Position numbers and translations under genes: made by a program
Source of the DNA: Mailhella sp.
Lineage (GTDB): Bacteria; Desulfobacterota; Desulfovibrionia; Desulfovibrionales; Desulfovibrionaceae
NCBI GenBank assembly: GCA_017940105.1
Contig: JAGAZG010000114.1
Span: 1-25,222, forward strand
Direction of reading: 5' to 3'
DNA: 25,222 bases
The notes under the pieces: model-generated
What the model saw: only the letters and a program-made list of their open reading frames with translations
The model's database searches: none
What the model was told of the DNA's origin: nothing
Shown here: in pieces, positions 7,474 through 15,279 of the stretch
How positions within the stretch are numbered: position 1 is the first letter of the stretch
Layout: each line of letters begins with the position of its first letter

Positions 7474-8100
7474 ATGTCTCTGCACATCGTTGATCATCCG
7501 CTCATCCGTCACAAGCTGGGCCTTCTCCGCAAGGAAAGCACTTCCACAAGCGAATTCCGCATGCTTGCCAAAGAAATTGCCAGTCTTCTCACTTATGAAG
7601 CCACCAAGGATCTCCCCACAGAGAAAAAACCCGTCAAGGGTTGGGCGGGAATGGTGGATGTTGACTACATTTCTGGAAAAATGATCACCATAGTCCCCAT
7701 CCTGCGCGCAGGCCTCGGCCTGATGGACGGTGTGCTCGACATGATTCCCGGCGCCAAAATCAGCGTTCTCGGACTGTACCGCAACGAAGAAACACTTGAA
7801 CCCGTTGAATATTATAAAAAGCTTGCAAAGCGCATCGACCAGCGCTTTGCCATCATCCTCGACCCCATGCTGGCCACCGGGGGCTCGCTGATAGCAGCCA
7901 TCGACTGCCTCAAGGCCGCTGGCTGCCCCAAGATATATTCCCTCAATCTTGTGGCTGCCCCCGAAGGCGTCAAGGCCGTGCTTGAAAAGCATCCGGACGT
8001 GGAGATTTACGCTGCCGCGCTTGACTCGCACCTCAACGAGAACGGCTATATCATTCCCGGTCTCGGCGACGCCGGAGACCGCATATTCGGCACGAAGTAA
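7474..8100 (+). CDS. upp: Uracil phosphoribosyltransferase
   Basis: Upp makes UMP from uracil and PRPP in the cytoplasm, the main uracil salvage step. From ATG 7474 the protein is 208 residues, the same as E. coli Upp, and opens with the family pattern DHPLIRHKLGLLR. The PRPP-binding loop DPMLATGGS falls at residues 130-138, as in E. coli. An in-frame ATG at 7432 would add 14 non-conserved residues and lies almost on the promoter, so I reject it; AAGGAC precedes 7474 by 7 nt. The glycosyltransferase gene follows after 6 nt and probably shares the transcript. Confidence 0.96.
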   Translation: MSLHIVDHPLIRHKLGLLRKESTSTSEFRMLAKEIASLLTYEATKDLPTEKKPVKGWAGMVDVDYISGKMITIVPILRAGLGLMDGVLDMIPGAKISVLGLYRNEETLEPVEYYKKLAKRIDQRFAIILDPMLATGGSLIAAIDCLKAAGCPKIYSLNLVAAPEGVKAVLEKHPDVEIYAAALDSHLNENGYIIPGLGDAGDRIFGTK

Positions 8101-8106
8101 CCAGGC

Positions 8107-9150
8107 ATGGCCCGATATTCCTCACGCATCAGCGACAGGCACATGGTGGCCGTCAGGTTCAGCTCCCTCGGCGACATAGTGCTCACCACGGGAGTGCTTC
8201 TGCGCTATCACCAGGAGCACGGAACCATGTTTACCGTTGTGACGCGCAAAGCTTTCGCCCCTGTCTTTGACGGCCATCCTGCCGTGCAGGAGGTTATCGG
8301 TCTTGACGAAGGCGAACTGCACGGGCCTTCCCAGGCGGCCGCTTTCAGGCGCATAGTGGAAAAAGGCAAGGATTCTCCGCTGCTTGACCTGCACAGGAAT
8401 CTCCGCAGCGCGCTGCTTGCCAAAAACTGGAAAGACGCCATCATCTGCTACAGGAAAATGTCGCTTGAGAGACGCTTTTTCCTTTGGAGCAAGGGGCGAC
8501 TTTGCCGCAAGGCGCTGCTGAGCCTCAATGTTCCTCAGCGTTACGCCGCCGGCCTGTACAGTCGGGAAGAACTCCCCGCGCAGGAAGAACTGCGACCCAG
8601 GCTTTTTTTAAGCGAAGAAGAAAAAAATCATGCCTGCCAGGCAATTGCCGGGCTGCGCAAAAACTTCAGCCGGGTCGTTGCCCTGCATCCTTTTGCAACG
8701 CATGACTTGAAAACATGGAAGCCAGCGGCATGGCTCGCCTTTGCAGCCCTGCTCAGGAAAAACAGCATCGGTTGCTTCTGGATTGGACAGGGTCCGGACT
8801 TGCCCGCTGAAGAAAAAGAATGTTCCTTTGTTAACAAAACCGGACTGAGACAGCTCTTTGCCCTGTGCGGCGAAGCTGACGCCGTCGTCACGGGCGACTC
8901 GGCGCCCATGCATATAGCAGATGCCGTCAACACGCCGGTTCTTGCCTTGTTCGGCCCGACGACGCGGGAATGGGGGTTCTTTCCTTCAGGAGCTGAAGAC
9001 CGCGTGATGCAGCTCGACCTGCCCTGCCGCCCCTGTTCCCTGCATGGTTCCGGTTCATGCCCCCATGCCCATGCGTGCCTTGAAGGCATCAGTCCTGACG
9101 CAGCCCTCGGCGTCTTGCAGTCCATGCCTGCCATTGACGGCATGAGCTGA
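8107..9150 (+). CDS. Glycosyltransferase family 9 (heptosyltransferase-like)
   Basis: Family 9 glycosyltransferases such as WaaF and WaaC add ADP-heptose to the lipopolysaccharide core at the inner face of the membrane. The N-terminus holds the typical VRFSSLGDIVLTTGVL. The C-terminal half has the family signature GDSAPMHIADAVNTPVLALFGPT with a following C-rich tail (CRPCSLHG...CPHAHACLEGI), common in WaaF-like proteins of this lineage. The 347-residue length is normal. The start is uncertain: ATG 8107 sits 6 nt after upp without a clear ribosome site, and ATG 8143 (MVAVRFSSLGD) would match homologues equally well. The exact acceptor sugar cannot be told. Confidence 0.85.
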   Translation: MARYSSRISDRHMVAVRFSSLGDIVLTTGVLLRYHQEHGTMFTVVTRKAFAPVFDGHPAVQEVIGLDEGELHGPSQAAAFRRIVEKGKDSPLLDLHRNLRSALLAKNWKDAIICYRKMSLERRFFLWSKGRLCRKALLSLNVPQRYAAGLYSREELPAQEELRPRLFLSEEEKNHACQAIAGLRKNFSRVVALHPFATHDLKTWKPAAWLAFAALLRKNSIGCFWIGQGPDLPAEEKECSFVNKTGLRQLFALCGEADAVVTGDSAPMHIADAVNTPVLALFGPTTREWGFFPSGAEDRVMQLDLPCRPCSLHGSGSCPHAHACLEGISPDAALGVLQSMPAIDGMS

Positions 9151-9204
9151 TGCGGCAGCACCATGTGAGATATTTATCATTAAGTGTTAAAATCAGCGCG
9201 AGCA

Positions 9205-9233
9205 TTGACCGGAATTAATATTCGTGCTAACGT
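9205..9233 (+). promoter_or_regulatory. Possible sigma70 promoter of the hyn operon
   Basis: TTGACC (9205-9210), a 17-nt spacer and TAACGT (9228-9233) lie in the 207-nt gap before hynB. The -10 match is modest (TAxxxT). If real, the leader is about 118 nt and includes the inverted repeats described separately. Confidence 0.3.
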
Positions 9234-9290
9234 TTTGCGAACTGAATGCGGCAGTCTGTCAGATTTTGTCGGCCTGCCATGACAACAATG

Positions 9291-9331
9291 GTGAGTTTTC
9301 ACATCCACCGTCTTAATGTGAAGACCTTTTT
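9291..9331 (+). promoter_or_regulatory. Overlapping inverted repeats in the hyn leader, attenuator-like
   Basis: Three mutually exclusive pairings can be drawn: GTGA (9291-9294) with TCAC (9299-9302); TTCACAT (9298-9304) with ATGTGAA (9316-9322); and GTCTT (9310-9314) with AAGAC (9321-9325), the last followed by CTTTTT (9326-9331). The order resembles an anti-antiterminator, antiterminator and weak terminator, but the last stem is only 5 bp. The TTCACAT/ATGTGAA repeat could equally be a protein operator. Confidence 0.3.
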
Positions 9332-9357
9332 CTGTTATCAGAGCCAGGAGGATCATA

Positions 9358-10308
9358 ATGCAAATCTCCATTGGTCTGGGGAAGGATGGCGCCGAGGAAC
9401 GCCTTGAAAAGCGTGGCATTTCCCGCCGTGACTTCCTTAAATTCTGCTCCACTGTCGCCGTCGCCATGGGAATGGGCCCCGCGCTTGCGCCCACTATCGC
9501 CAAAGCGCTGACCGCTCCCAATCGTCCTTCCGTCATCTACCTGCATGATTCTGAATGCACCGGCTGCACGGAAGCGCTCATCCGTATCAGCAAGCCCTTC
9601 ATCGATGAACTCATCCTTGATACTATTTCGCTGGATTATCAGGAAACCATCATGGCCGCCGCCGGCGAAGCCGCCGAAGAAGCCCTGCATATGGCCATGA
9701 AAAACCCCAACGGCTACATCTGCGTGGTTGAAGGCGCCATACCCACGGCCATGGACGGCCTCTACGGCACCATCGGCGGGCGCTCCATGCTCGAAATCAA
9801 TAAGGAAGTGCTTGCCGGGGCCAAGGCCGTCGTCGCATACGGCACCTGCGCCAGCTTTGGCGGCATCCCCTCAGCAGCCCCGAATCCCACGGGAGCAAAG
9901 GGCGTAAACGACTGCTTTGCCGACATGGGCATCAATGCCATTAACGTGCCCGGCTGCCCGCCCAACCCGATAAACCTGGTCGGCACGCTGGCCGCTTATC
10001 TTGGCGGACTTAAAATTGACCTGGACAAGCTCAACCGTCCAAAAATGTTCTATGGCGTCACAGTTCACGAACTCTGCGAGCGCCTGCCCCACTTCGAAGC
10101 GCTCGAATTTGCCCCATCCTTCGATTCTGAAGAAGCGCGCGCGGGCTGGTGCCTTTTCAAGCTGGGGTGCAAGGGGCCGATGACGTACAACAACTGCCCG
10201 AAGGCGCTGTTCAACGACGTCAGCTGGCCTGTCAAGGCAGGGCATCCCTGCATTGGCTGTTCCGAACCCAATTTCTGGGACAAGATGACCCCCTTCTACG
10301 AAAACTAG
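9358..10308 (+). CDS. hynB: Periplasmic [NiFe] hydrogenase, small subunit
   Basis: This is the iron-sulfur electron-transfer subunit of the periplasmic uptake hydrogenase. A Tat signal (SRRDFLK at 23-29, then a hydrophobic stretch to about residue 50) exports the folded heterodimer. All cluster ligands are present: proximal [4Fe-4S] C67, C70, C164, C200; distal H237, C240, C265, C271; medial [3Fe-4S] C280, C298, C301. The order and spacing match Desulfovibrio HynB. There is no C-terminal membrane anchor, so partners are likely soluble periplasmic cytochromes c3. ATG 9358 has AGGAGG 6 nt upstream. hynA starts 12 nt after the stop, with a poor ribosome site that suggests coupling. Confidence 0.96.
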   Translation: MQISIGLGKDGAEERLEKRGISRRDFLKFCSTVAVAMGMGPALAPTIAKALTAPNRPSVIYLHDSECTGCTEALIRISKPFIDELILDTISLDYQETIMAAAGEAAEEALHMAMKNPNGYICVVEGAIPTAMDGLYGTIGGRSMLEINKEVLAGAKAVVAYGTCASFGGIPSAAPNPTGAKGVNDCFADMGINAINVPGCPPNPINLVGTLAAYLGGLKIDLDKLNRPKMFYGVTVHELCERLPHFEALEFAPSFDSEEARAGWCLFKLGCKGPMTYNNCPKALFNDVSWPVKAGHPCIGCSEPNFWDKMTPFYEN

Positions 10309-10320
10309 CGAGATGCCGTT

Positions 10321-12000
10321 ATGAGCGAAGTAAAAAACACTCCCCAGAGCAATTACACCGGTCCGGTCGTCGTAGACCCGCTGACCAGGATCGAAGGCCA
10401 TCTGCGAATTGAAGTGGAAGTGGAAAACGGGCGCGTAAAAGATGCCCGCAGCTGCTCCACCCTTTTCCGCGGGCTTGAAACCATCCTTAAAGGCCGTGAT
10501 CCGCGCGACGCGCAGTTCTTTACCGCCCGCACATGCGGCGTATGCACCTACACCCACGCACTGGCCTCTACCCGCGCCCTTGAAGACGCCATGAAGATAG
10601 AGCTGCCGCGCAATGCAACACTGATCCGCAACCTCGTGCTCGGCATGCAGAACCTTCACGACCACGTGGTTCATTTTTACCATTTGCATGCGCTCGACTT
10701 TGTCGATGTTGCCGCTGCACTCAAGGCCGATCCTGCCAAGGCTGCAAAGCTTAATGAATCCATTTCTCCCAGGCCGACCAGCGAAGCGACGCTGCGCGCC
10801 GTTCAGGCAAAGGTCAAGGCACTTGTGGAAAGCGGGCAGCTCGGCCCCTTTACCAACGCCTATTTCCTTGGCGGGCATCCCGCATATTACCTGGACCCAG
10901 AAGCAAACCTGGTCGCCACGGCGCACTATCTTGAAGCCCTGCGCGTTCAGGTCGAAATCGCTCGCGGCACCGCCGTCTTCGGCGCCAAGAACCCTCATCC
11001 TCAGTTCCTCATCGCCGGCGGCGTTACCTGCTACAATGCCCTTCAGCCGGAAACCATCGCACAGTTCACAGAGCTGTACAAAAAGGCCAAGGCCTTTGTC
11101 GAACAGGTCTATATTCCTGACCTGCTGCTGGTGGCCGGCGCATACAAAGACTGGGCCGGCATTGGCGGCGGCGTGTCCGACTACATGGACTTTGGCGAAT
11201 TCCCTGGCAAGGAACGCGACCTGACCACCCGCTGGCTGAAGCCGGGCGTCATTTACAACCGCGACCTTTCCAACGTCATTCCGTTCGATCCCATGAAGAT
11301 CGCCGAGCATGTCCGCCACAGCTGGTACGAAGGCGCAGAAGCCCGTGCTCCGTTCAAGGGCGTGACCGAGCCTCAGTTCACCCGTCCTGGCGACAAGGAC
11401 CGCTATTCCTGGATGAAAGCTCCCCGCTACGACGGTCATTCCGTGGAGACCGGACCTCTGGCCCAGATGCTCATTTCGTATGCGCAGGGCGATCCACTGG
11501 TTAAAAAGACCGTCGACACCGTGCTCAACGCGCTCGGCGCCGGTCCTGAAGCTCTCTTCTCCACCCTTGGCCGCACCGCCGCCCGCGGTGTTGAAGCGCT
11601 TGTCGTTGCCGAAGGCGTCGGCCAGTGGCTTCAGGAATTCCAGGAAAACATCGCCAAGGGCGACAACAAGATCTGCGTCAATGCCGAAGTGCCCAACAAT
11701 GCCGAAGGCGTCGGGTTTGTGCATGCCCCCCGCGGCGGCCTGTCCCACTGGATCGTCATCGAAAACAAGAAGATCGCCAACTTCCAGCTTGTCGTGCCTT
11801 CCACCTGGAACCTTGGCCCGCGCTGCGCCGAAGGCAAGCTTGGCGCTGTCGAAGCCTCGCTTGTGGGCACGCCCATTGCCGATCCCAAGCGCCCCGTGGA
11901 AATACTGCGCACCGTCCATTCCTTTGACCCGTGCATTGCCTGCGGCGTGCATGTGATTGACGGCAACACCAACCAGGCCTACGATTTCAAGGTCCTGTAA
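10321..12000 (+). CDS. hynA: Periplasmic [NiFe] hydrogenase, large catalytic subunit
   Basis: This subunit carries the NiFe(CN)2CO site that interconverts H2 with protons and electrons. In 559 residues the four metal ligands are visible: C72 and C75 in RTCGVCTYTHA and C538 and C541 in DPCIACGVHVIDG. All are ordinary Cys codons, so this is not a selenocysteine [NiFeSe] enzyme. The C-terminal extension after H544 (15 residues, starting VIDG) is the piece removed by the maturation protease, which fits the protease gene downstream. It is exported with the Tat-tagged small subunit. Similarity to Desulfovibrio HynA is strong along the length. Confidence 0.96.
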   Translation: MSEVKNTPQSNYTGPVVVDPLTRIEGHLRIEVEVENGRVKDARSCSTLFRGLETILKGRDPRDAQFFTARTCGVCTYTHALASTRALEDAMKIELPRNATLIRNLVLGMQNLHDHVVHFYHLHALDFVDVAAALKADPAKAAKLNESISPRPTSEATLRAVQAKVKALVESGQLGPFTNAYFLGGHPAYYLDPEANLVATAHYLEALRVQVEIARGTAVFGAKNPHPQFLIAGGVTCYNALQPETIAQFTELYKKAKAFVEQVYIPDLLLVAGAYKDWAGIGGGVSDYMDFGEFPGKERDLTTRWLKPGVIYNRDLSNVIPFDPMKIAEHVRHSWYEGAEARAPFKGVTEPQFTRPGDKDRYSWMKAPRYDGHSVETGPLAQMLISYAQGDPLVKKTVDTVLNALGAGPEALFSTLGRTAARGVEALVVAEGVGQWLQEFQENIAKGDNKICVNAEVPNNAEGVGFVHAPRGGLSHWIVIENKKIANFQLVVPSTWNLGPRCAEGKLGAVEASLVGTPIADPKRPVEILRTVHSFDPCIACGVHVIDGNTNQAYDFKVL

Positions 12001-12031
12001 GGTAAGGCAGCTGCTGGCTGCATAATGACCC

Positions 12032-12066
12032 AAAAGCCGGAGGAGTTTGTCTTCTCCGGCTTTTTT
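12032..12066 (+). terminator. Intrinsic terminator between hynA and hynD
   Basis: GCCGGAGGAG (12036-12045) pairs with CTTCTCCGGC (12051-12060) through a 5-nt loop, with one G-U pair, flanked by AAAA before and TTTTTT (12061-12066) after. It is a textbook terminator, but hynD starts only 14 nt later, so it probably works as a partial terminator inside the operon. Confidence 0.85.
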
Positions 12067-12079
12067 CAGGATGTTCACA

Positions 12080-12559
12080 ATGGAAAAAATTCTCATACTC
12101 GGCGTGGGCAACATTCTTTTTACCGATGAGGGCATCGGCGTCCGCGCCCTGGAATGGCTGCAGGAGCACGCCCGCTTTCCTGAAAACGTTACGCTGATGG
12201 ACGGCGGAACTCTGGGCGTGGGCCTGATGGATGCACTGCTCGGCTGCGACCGCGTCTACGTGCTGGACGCTGTCCTTGGCGGCAAGGAACCAGGAAGCAT
12301 ATACCGGCTTGTCGATGAAAATCTGCGAAAAAGCATGAGTTTTCGCGATTCGCTGCACCAGACAGATCTGGTAGACACGCTGATTTCCTGCGAACTTGTC
12401 GGGCACAGGCCAGATGGCGTAGTCTATGGAATGGAACCAGGAGACTATCAGACCATGGGACTCGATCTTTCGCCCGCTTGCCTGGACAATATTCCAAAGC
12501 TCGCAGAAGCGTTGCTCGCTGAACTTGCGGAACAAGGCGTGCAGATAGAACGAATCTAG
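12080..12559 (+). CDS. hynD: [NiFe] hydrogenase maturation endopeptidase
   Basis: This HybD/HupD-family protease cuts the C-terminal tail off the hydrogenase large subunit once nickel is in place. The 159-residue protein starts EKILILGVGNILFTDEGIG and contains DGGTLG (41-46) and VLDAV (61-65). The putative Ni-sensing residues E17, D63 and H93 sit where HybD has E16, D62 and H93. I chose ATG 12080 because homologues begin there; an upstream in-frame ATG at 12047 lies inside the terminator hairpin and would add 11 unrelated residues. Its substrate is almost certainly HynA just upstream. Its stop is 3 nt from the convergent comEC stop. Confidence 0.92.
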   Translation: MEKILILGVGNILFTDEGIGVRALEWLQEHARFPENVTLMDGGTLGVGLMDALLGCDRVYVLDAVLGGKEPGSIYRLVDENLRKSMSFRDSLHQTDLVDTLISCELVGHRPDGVVYGMEPGDYQTMGLDLSPACLDNIPKLAEALLAELAEQGVQIERI

Positions 12560-12562
12560 CTT

Positions 12563-13399
12563 TTATGGCCGGCGTGACGGCCAGGTCAACGTCCTGCGCT
12601 TTGCACCGTAGTCTTCTGGCCTGGGCGCATGCACCATCTGCCAGTCCATCCTCAGGCTGCCGTATTCTCCTGTGCTGAACAGGGGAATTTTTTTTCTGCC
12701 CAGTTCGCTGCGCACCTTTTCGGCCGGAAAGCCATACTGATTAAAAGAACCGGCGGACGCTACGGCCAGCTCGGGCCGCACGGCGCTGTAAAATTCAGGG
12801 AAAAAACTGGAAGATGCACCATGATGTGGCAAAACCAGCGCCTCGGCGGACAAGTCAGCACCGGAGCGCAGCAGCCTGCCAAGGGCAGTTCTTTTCACAT
12901 CGCCGCACAGCAGTGCAAGGCCGTGCCCCTTACAGACAAGGCGAAGCACAAGGGAAGCGTCATTCACAGAAAGCCTCTGCACGCTGTGTTCATCCTGCGG
13001 GGGCCATAAGGTTTCCAGGCTGACGCCTCCCGGCAGCTCCACAGCTTCGCCCGCAGAAAGAATCCGCACCGGCACACGCTTTTTTTCCGCAATGCTTTTG
13101 ATCGCCAGTCCTTCGCCGTGCTCCGACTGCTGAGCGGAATGCTGCGACCAGTACATGGCGTCAACAGAAAAATGCTCAAGTATCCAGCGAAGTCCGCGCG
13201 CATGGTCAACATCCGTATGGCTGACGAACACTGCGTCCAGGTGAGGCAACCTGCCGTAGGTCAGCGCAGGTGCGAGAATGCTCTTGCCGCAGTCAAAAAA
13301 AGGGGACGCGCTTCCACCGCCGTCCACAAGCATTCTTTTGCCGCCGCATTCAACAAGCACGGACTGCCCCTGTCCAACGTCAAAAACCGTGACGCGCAC
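12563..13399 (-). CDS. comEC: ComEC C-terminal metallo-beta-lactamase-like domain (separate frame)
   Basis: This 278-residue reading frame is the C-terminal nuclease-like domain of ComEC/Rec2. It opens VRVTVFDVGQGQSVLVE, has DGGG at 27-30, the metal motif HTDVDH, a CGD near the middle and LPHHGAS. The frame is one base out of register with the upstream ComEC channel part but stays open back to a TAA at 13484-13486, adding sensible sequence (LPAWLDSFESSSPEHV). Adding one base in the A run at 13481-13485 would join both into a single protein of about 882 residues. GTG 13399 has a GGAG three bases upstream, so separate translation is conceivable but not likely to be efficient. Confidence 0.85.
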   Translation of the reverse strand: MRVTVFDVGQGQSVLVECGGKRMLVDGGGSASPFFDCGKSILAPALTYGRLPHLDAVFVSHTDVDHARGLRWILEHFSVDAMYWSQHSAQQSEHGEGLAIKSIAEKKRVPVRILSAGEAVELPGGVSLETLWPPQDEHSVQRLSVNDASLVLRLVCKGHGLALLCGDVKRTALGRLLRSGADLSAEALVLPHHGASSSFFPEFYSAVRPELAVASAGSFNQYGFPAEKVRSELGRKKIPLFSTGEYGSLRMDWQMVHAPRPEDYGAKRRTLTWPSRRP

Positions 13400-15210
13400 A
13401 TGCTCCGGGCTGGAGCTCTCGAAGCTGTCAAGCCATGCAGGCAGCTGGCAAAAAGTCGCCGCAATCCGGGCGAAAATGCCTTTTTATCCATCTTTCCCTG
13501 CAGTGCAAATGCAAGAGCAGCCAGACAGCCCGCAAAACCGAGCGATGCGACAGGGGACAGGCGCACTGTCTGAACCATGGGCAGAGCCCCGGCATCGTTC
13601 AGCCACTCCAGAAAGCCAAGCACAAATTCAGCCGGCATGGCAGCCACAGTAAAAAATAAAGAACCCGCATTGCCGACGCCTACTATCTGGCATGCCATGC
13701 CAAGAGCCGCGCACGGCAATGTGACAAATGTCAAAAGAGGCAGCCAGAGCACATTAAGCCAAAAGCAGGGCGCCACCGCACCAAACACATAAGACTGCAC
13801 GGGAAAAACGGCTATCTGCGCCGCGCACGAGAAAAGCATGAGCATGACAGCCCAGCGCACAAGGGAAACAGCCGCCGCAGCAGCCCTGCTGCAGCCCGGG
13901 CGTGACTTCAGCATCTGCCTTGCATAGCCGGCAACGGGCATGGCCAGCATTATGCCCGCCACTGCCAGAAAAGAATATTGCGCAGAAAGATCAAATACAG
14001 CGGGAGGCCAGCACAGAAAAAGCACGCCAGCCGCAAAAAACAAGGCATCCAGGGGAGCGGCAGCACGCCTCAGGCAAATCAATGCCGCCCCAGCGGCCAT
14101 CATGCATGCTGCGCGGAGCAAAGAAAACGGAGCCCCTCCAAGATAAAGATAGCAAAGGGCAAAAGGAAGTCCGGCAACAGCTGTCCAGACAAGCCTCGGA
14201 GCATGAAGATACATTCTGAGGAATATCAGCGAGCACAGCCACACAAGCGCCATGCCTGCAAAAGCGGCCAGGGCAAGGTGCTGGCCGGAAAGCGCCAGGG
14301 AATGTATCAGGCCAGCCGCCGTGAAAAGATCGGCGGTATGCGGAGAAAGGAAAGAACGGTCACCAAACAGCAATGCCGGAATCATGGCTCTTGCCTGACC
14401 GTGAACGCCGTCATACCACGCAGCGTTCTGAGGGCCACCTTCTGCGCTTAACGCCTGAATAAGTCTGCTCCTCCATTTTTCCCTTAACTGAGCTGCCATA
14501 AAGCGCAGGCCGCGACCAGGCACGCATTCAAGCCACAGCGGGAGCCTGCCGCTCCCGGCAATCCGTGCAGAGCACCAGACATTCCTGTCCACCCAATAGC
14601 TGCGGGAGTCAGCGCAATGCTCGTTTAAACTGCCCCCCGCCGGAAAAAGACGCATGGCAGCCCGCAAAATCTGTCCTTGGACTGGGCGTCCTGCCACTTG
14701 CAAAGCCTGGTCATCCAGGGTCAGTGCCACAAGGCCCGGCACCGGCCCATCGGAATCGCTCACGCCGGCCCCATACCCCTTGGGAAAGCCGGTTCCTTCA
14801 AAGGCAGGCAGCCTTTCAAGCTGTCTTTGAAGCTTTTCTTTCAGTGGTGCGGGCAGTTCAGGCGCAGCAGCAACCCGCCTCACGTTTTTTAGCAGCACCC
14901 TTGCCCGGCCTCCGGCCAAGCCGGAAACCGCATCCACTTCTCCTTCTGCAAGAACTGTTTTCCCAGGCATGGCAGCCCACCGGGGCATGGGCTGTGCTTT
15001 GCCCTGGACAAAAAGCACCATGACCGCCCCGAATAAAAATGCTGCAGACAGGCCTGCCATCCTGTGCGTCTGCCATCGCCACGGCACAATGAGAACCAGT
15101 GCAAAAAGAGCAAGGCCAAAACATGCCGAACGCATGAAGCATGCGCCGGCAAACACAGCCAGCAGTCCTGTCTGCCAGGATAACAGTTCAGGCAGGCAAC
15201 GCTCATTCAC
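13261..15210 (-). CDS. comEC: ComEC/Rec2 DNA-uptake channel, N-terminal and membrane part (frame broken near 13481)
   Basis: ComEC forms the inner-membrane channel that takes up single-stranded DNA in natural transformation. This frame holds the N-terminal membrane helices, a soluble OB-like region, and the competence domain with GLIHSLALSGQHLALAAF, followed by many transmembrane segments to about residue 570. After ALQGKMDKK the frame leaves the family sequence: residues 578-649 are arginine- and serine-rich noise read out of frame over the C-terminal domain. GTG 15210 has GGAG 8 nt upstream and is preferred over the out-of-frame ATG at 15206. It lies 69 nt behind murA and may be co-transcribed. 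Either a frameshifted pseudogene, a one-base sequence error, or slippage. Confidence 0.85.
   Translation of the reverse strand: MNERCLPELLSWQTGLLAVFAGACFMRSACFGLALFALVLIVPWRWQTHRMAGLSAAFLFGAVMVLFVQGKAQPMPRWAAMPGKTVLAEGEVDAVSGLAGGRARVLLKNVRRVAAAPELPAPLKEKLQRQLERLPAFEGTGFPKGYGAGVSDSDGPVPGLVALTLDDQALQVAGRPVQGQILRAAMRLFPAGGSLNEHCADSRSYWVDRNVWCSARIAGSGRLPLWLECVPGRGLRFMAAQLREKWRSRLIQALSAEGGPQNAAWYDGVHGQARAMIPALLFGDRSFLSPHTADLFTAAGLIHSLALSGQHLALAAFAGMALVWLCSLIFLRMYLHAPRLVWTAVAGLPFALCYLYLGGAPFSLLRAACMMAAGAALICLRRAAAPLDALFFAAGVLFLCWPPAVFDLSAQYSFLAVAGIMLAMPVAGYARQMLKSRPGCSRAAAAAVSLVRWAVMLMLFSCAAQIAVFPVQSYVFGAVAPCFWLNVLWLPLLTFVTLPCAALGMACQIVGVGNAGSLFFTVAAMPAEFVLGFLEWLNDAGALPMVQTVRLSPVASLGFAGCLAALAFALQGKMDKKAFSPGLRRLFASCLHGLTASRAPARSMCASRFLTLDRGSPCLLNAAAKECLWTAVEARPLFLTAARAFSHLR
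13481..13485 (-). other. Frame break in comEC at a five-base A run
   Basis: On the minus strand the codons read GAT AAA AAG GC. The channel frame continues as KAFSPG, whereas the conserved C-terminal domain needs the frame AAA GGC ATT TTC. One extra A in the run gives DKKGIFARIAATF and restores the whole gene. Breaks at the T4 or T5 runs slightly downstream (13473-13476, 13450-13454) are possible but would keep more out-of-family residues. Confidence 0.7.
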
Positions 15211-15279
15211 TATTCAGGCTCCGACAGCCTTATAAACGCCCTGTGCTTAGGCAAATAACCGGCACACGGCAAGAATCGC

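Noticed and set aside
9221..9240. Possible sigma54 (-24/-12) promoter for hynB
   Set aside because: TTGC at 9235-9238 is present, but the -24 element reads TG instead of GG and the surrounding bases do not match.
10321..12000. [NiFeSe] hydrogenase
   Set aside because: Both C-terminal ligand positions are Cys codons; there is no in-frame TGA at the ligand position and no SECIS-like need.
9871..12135. A 754-codon open frame antisense to hynB and hynA
   Set aside because: It is the mirror of highly conserved hydrogenase genes with strong codon bias; it has no recognisable domain and no ribosome site, so it is a shadow.
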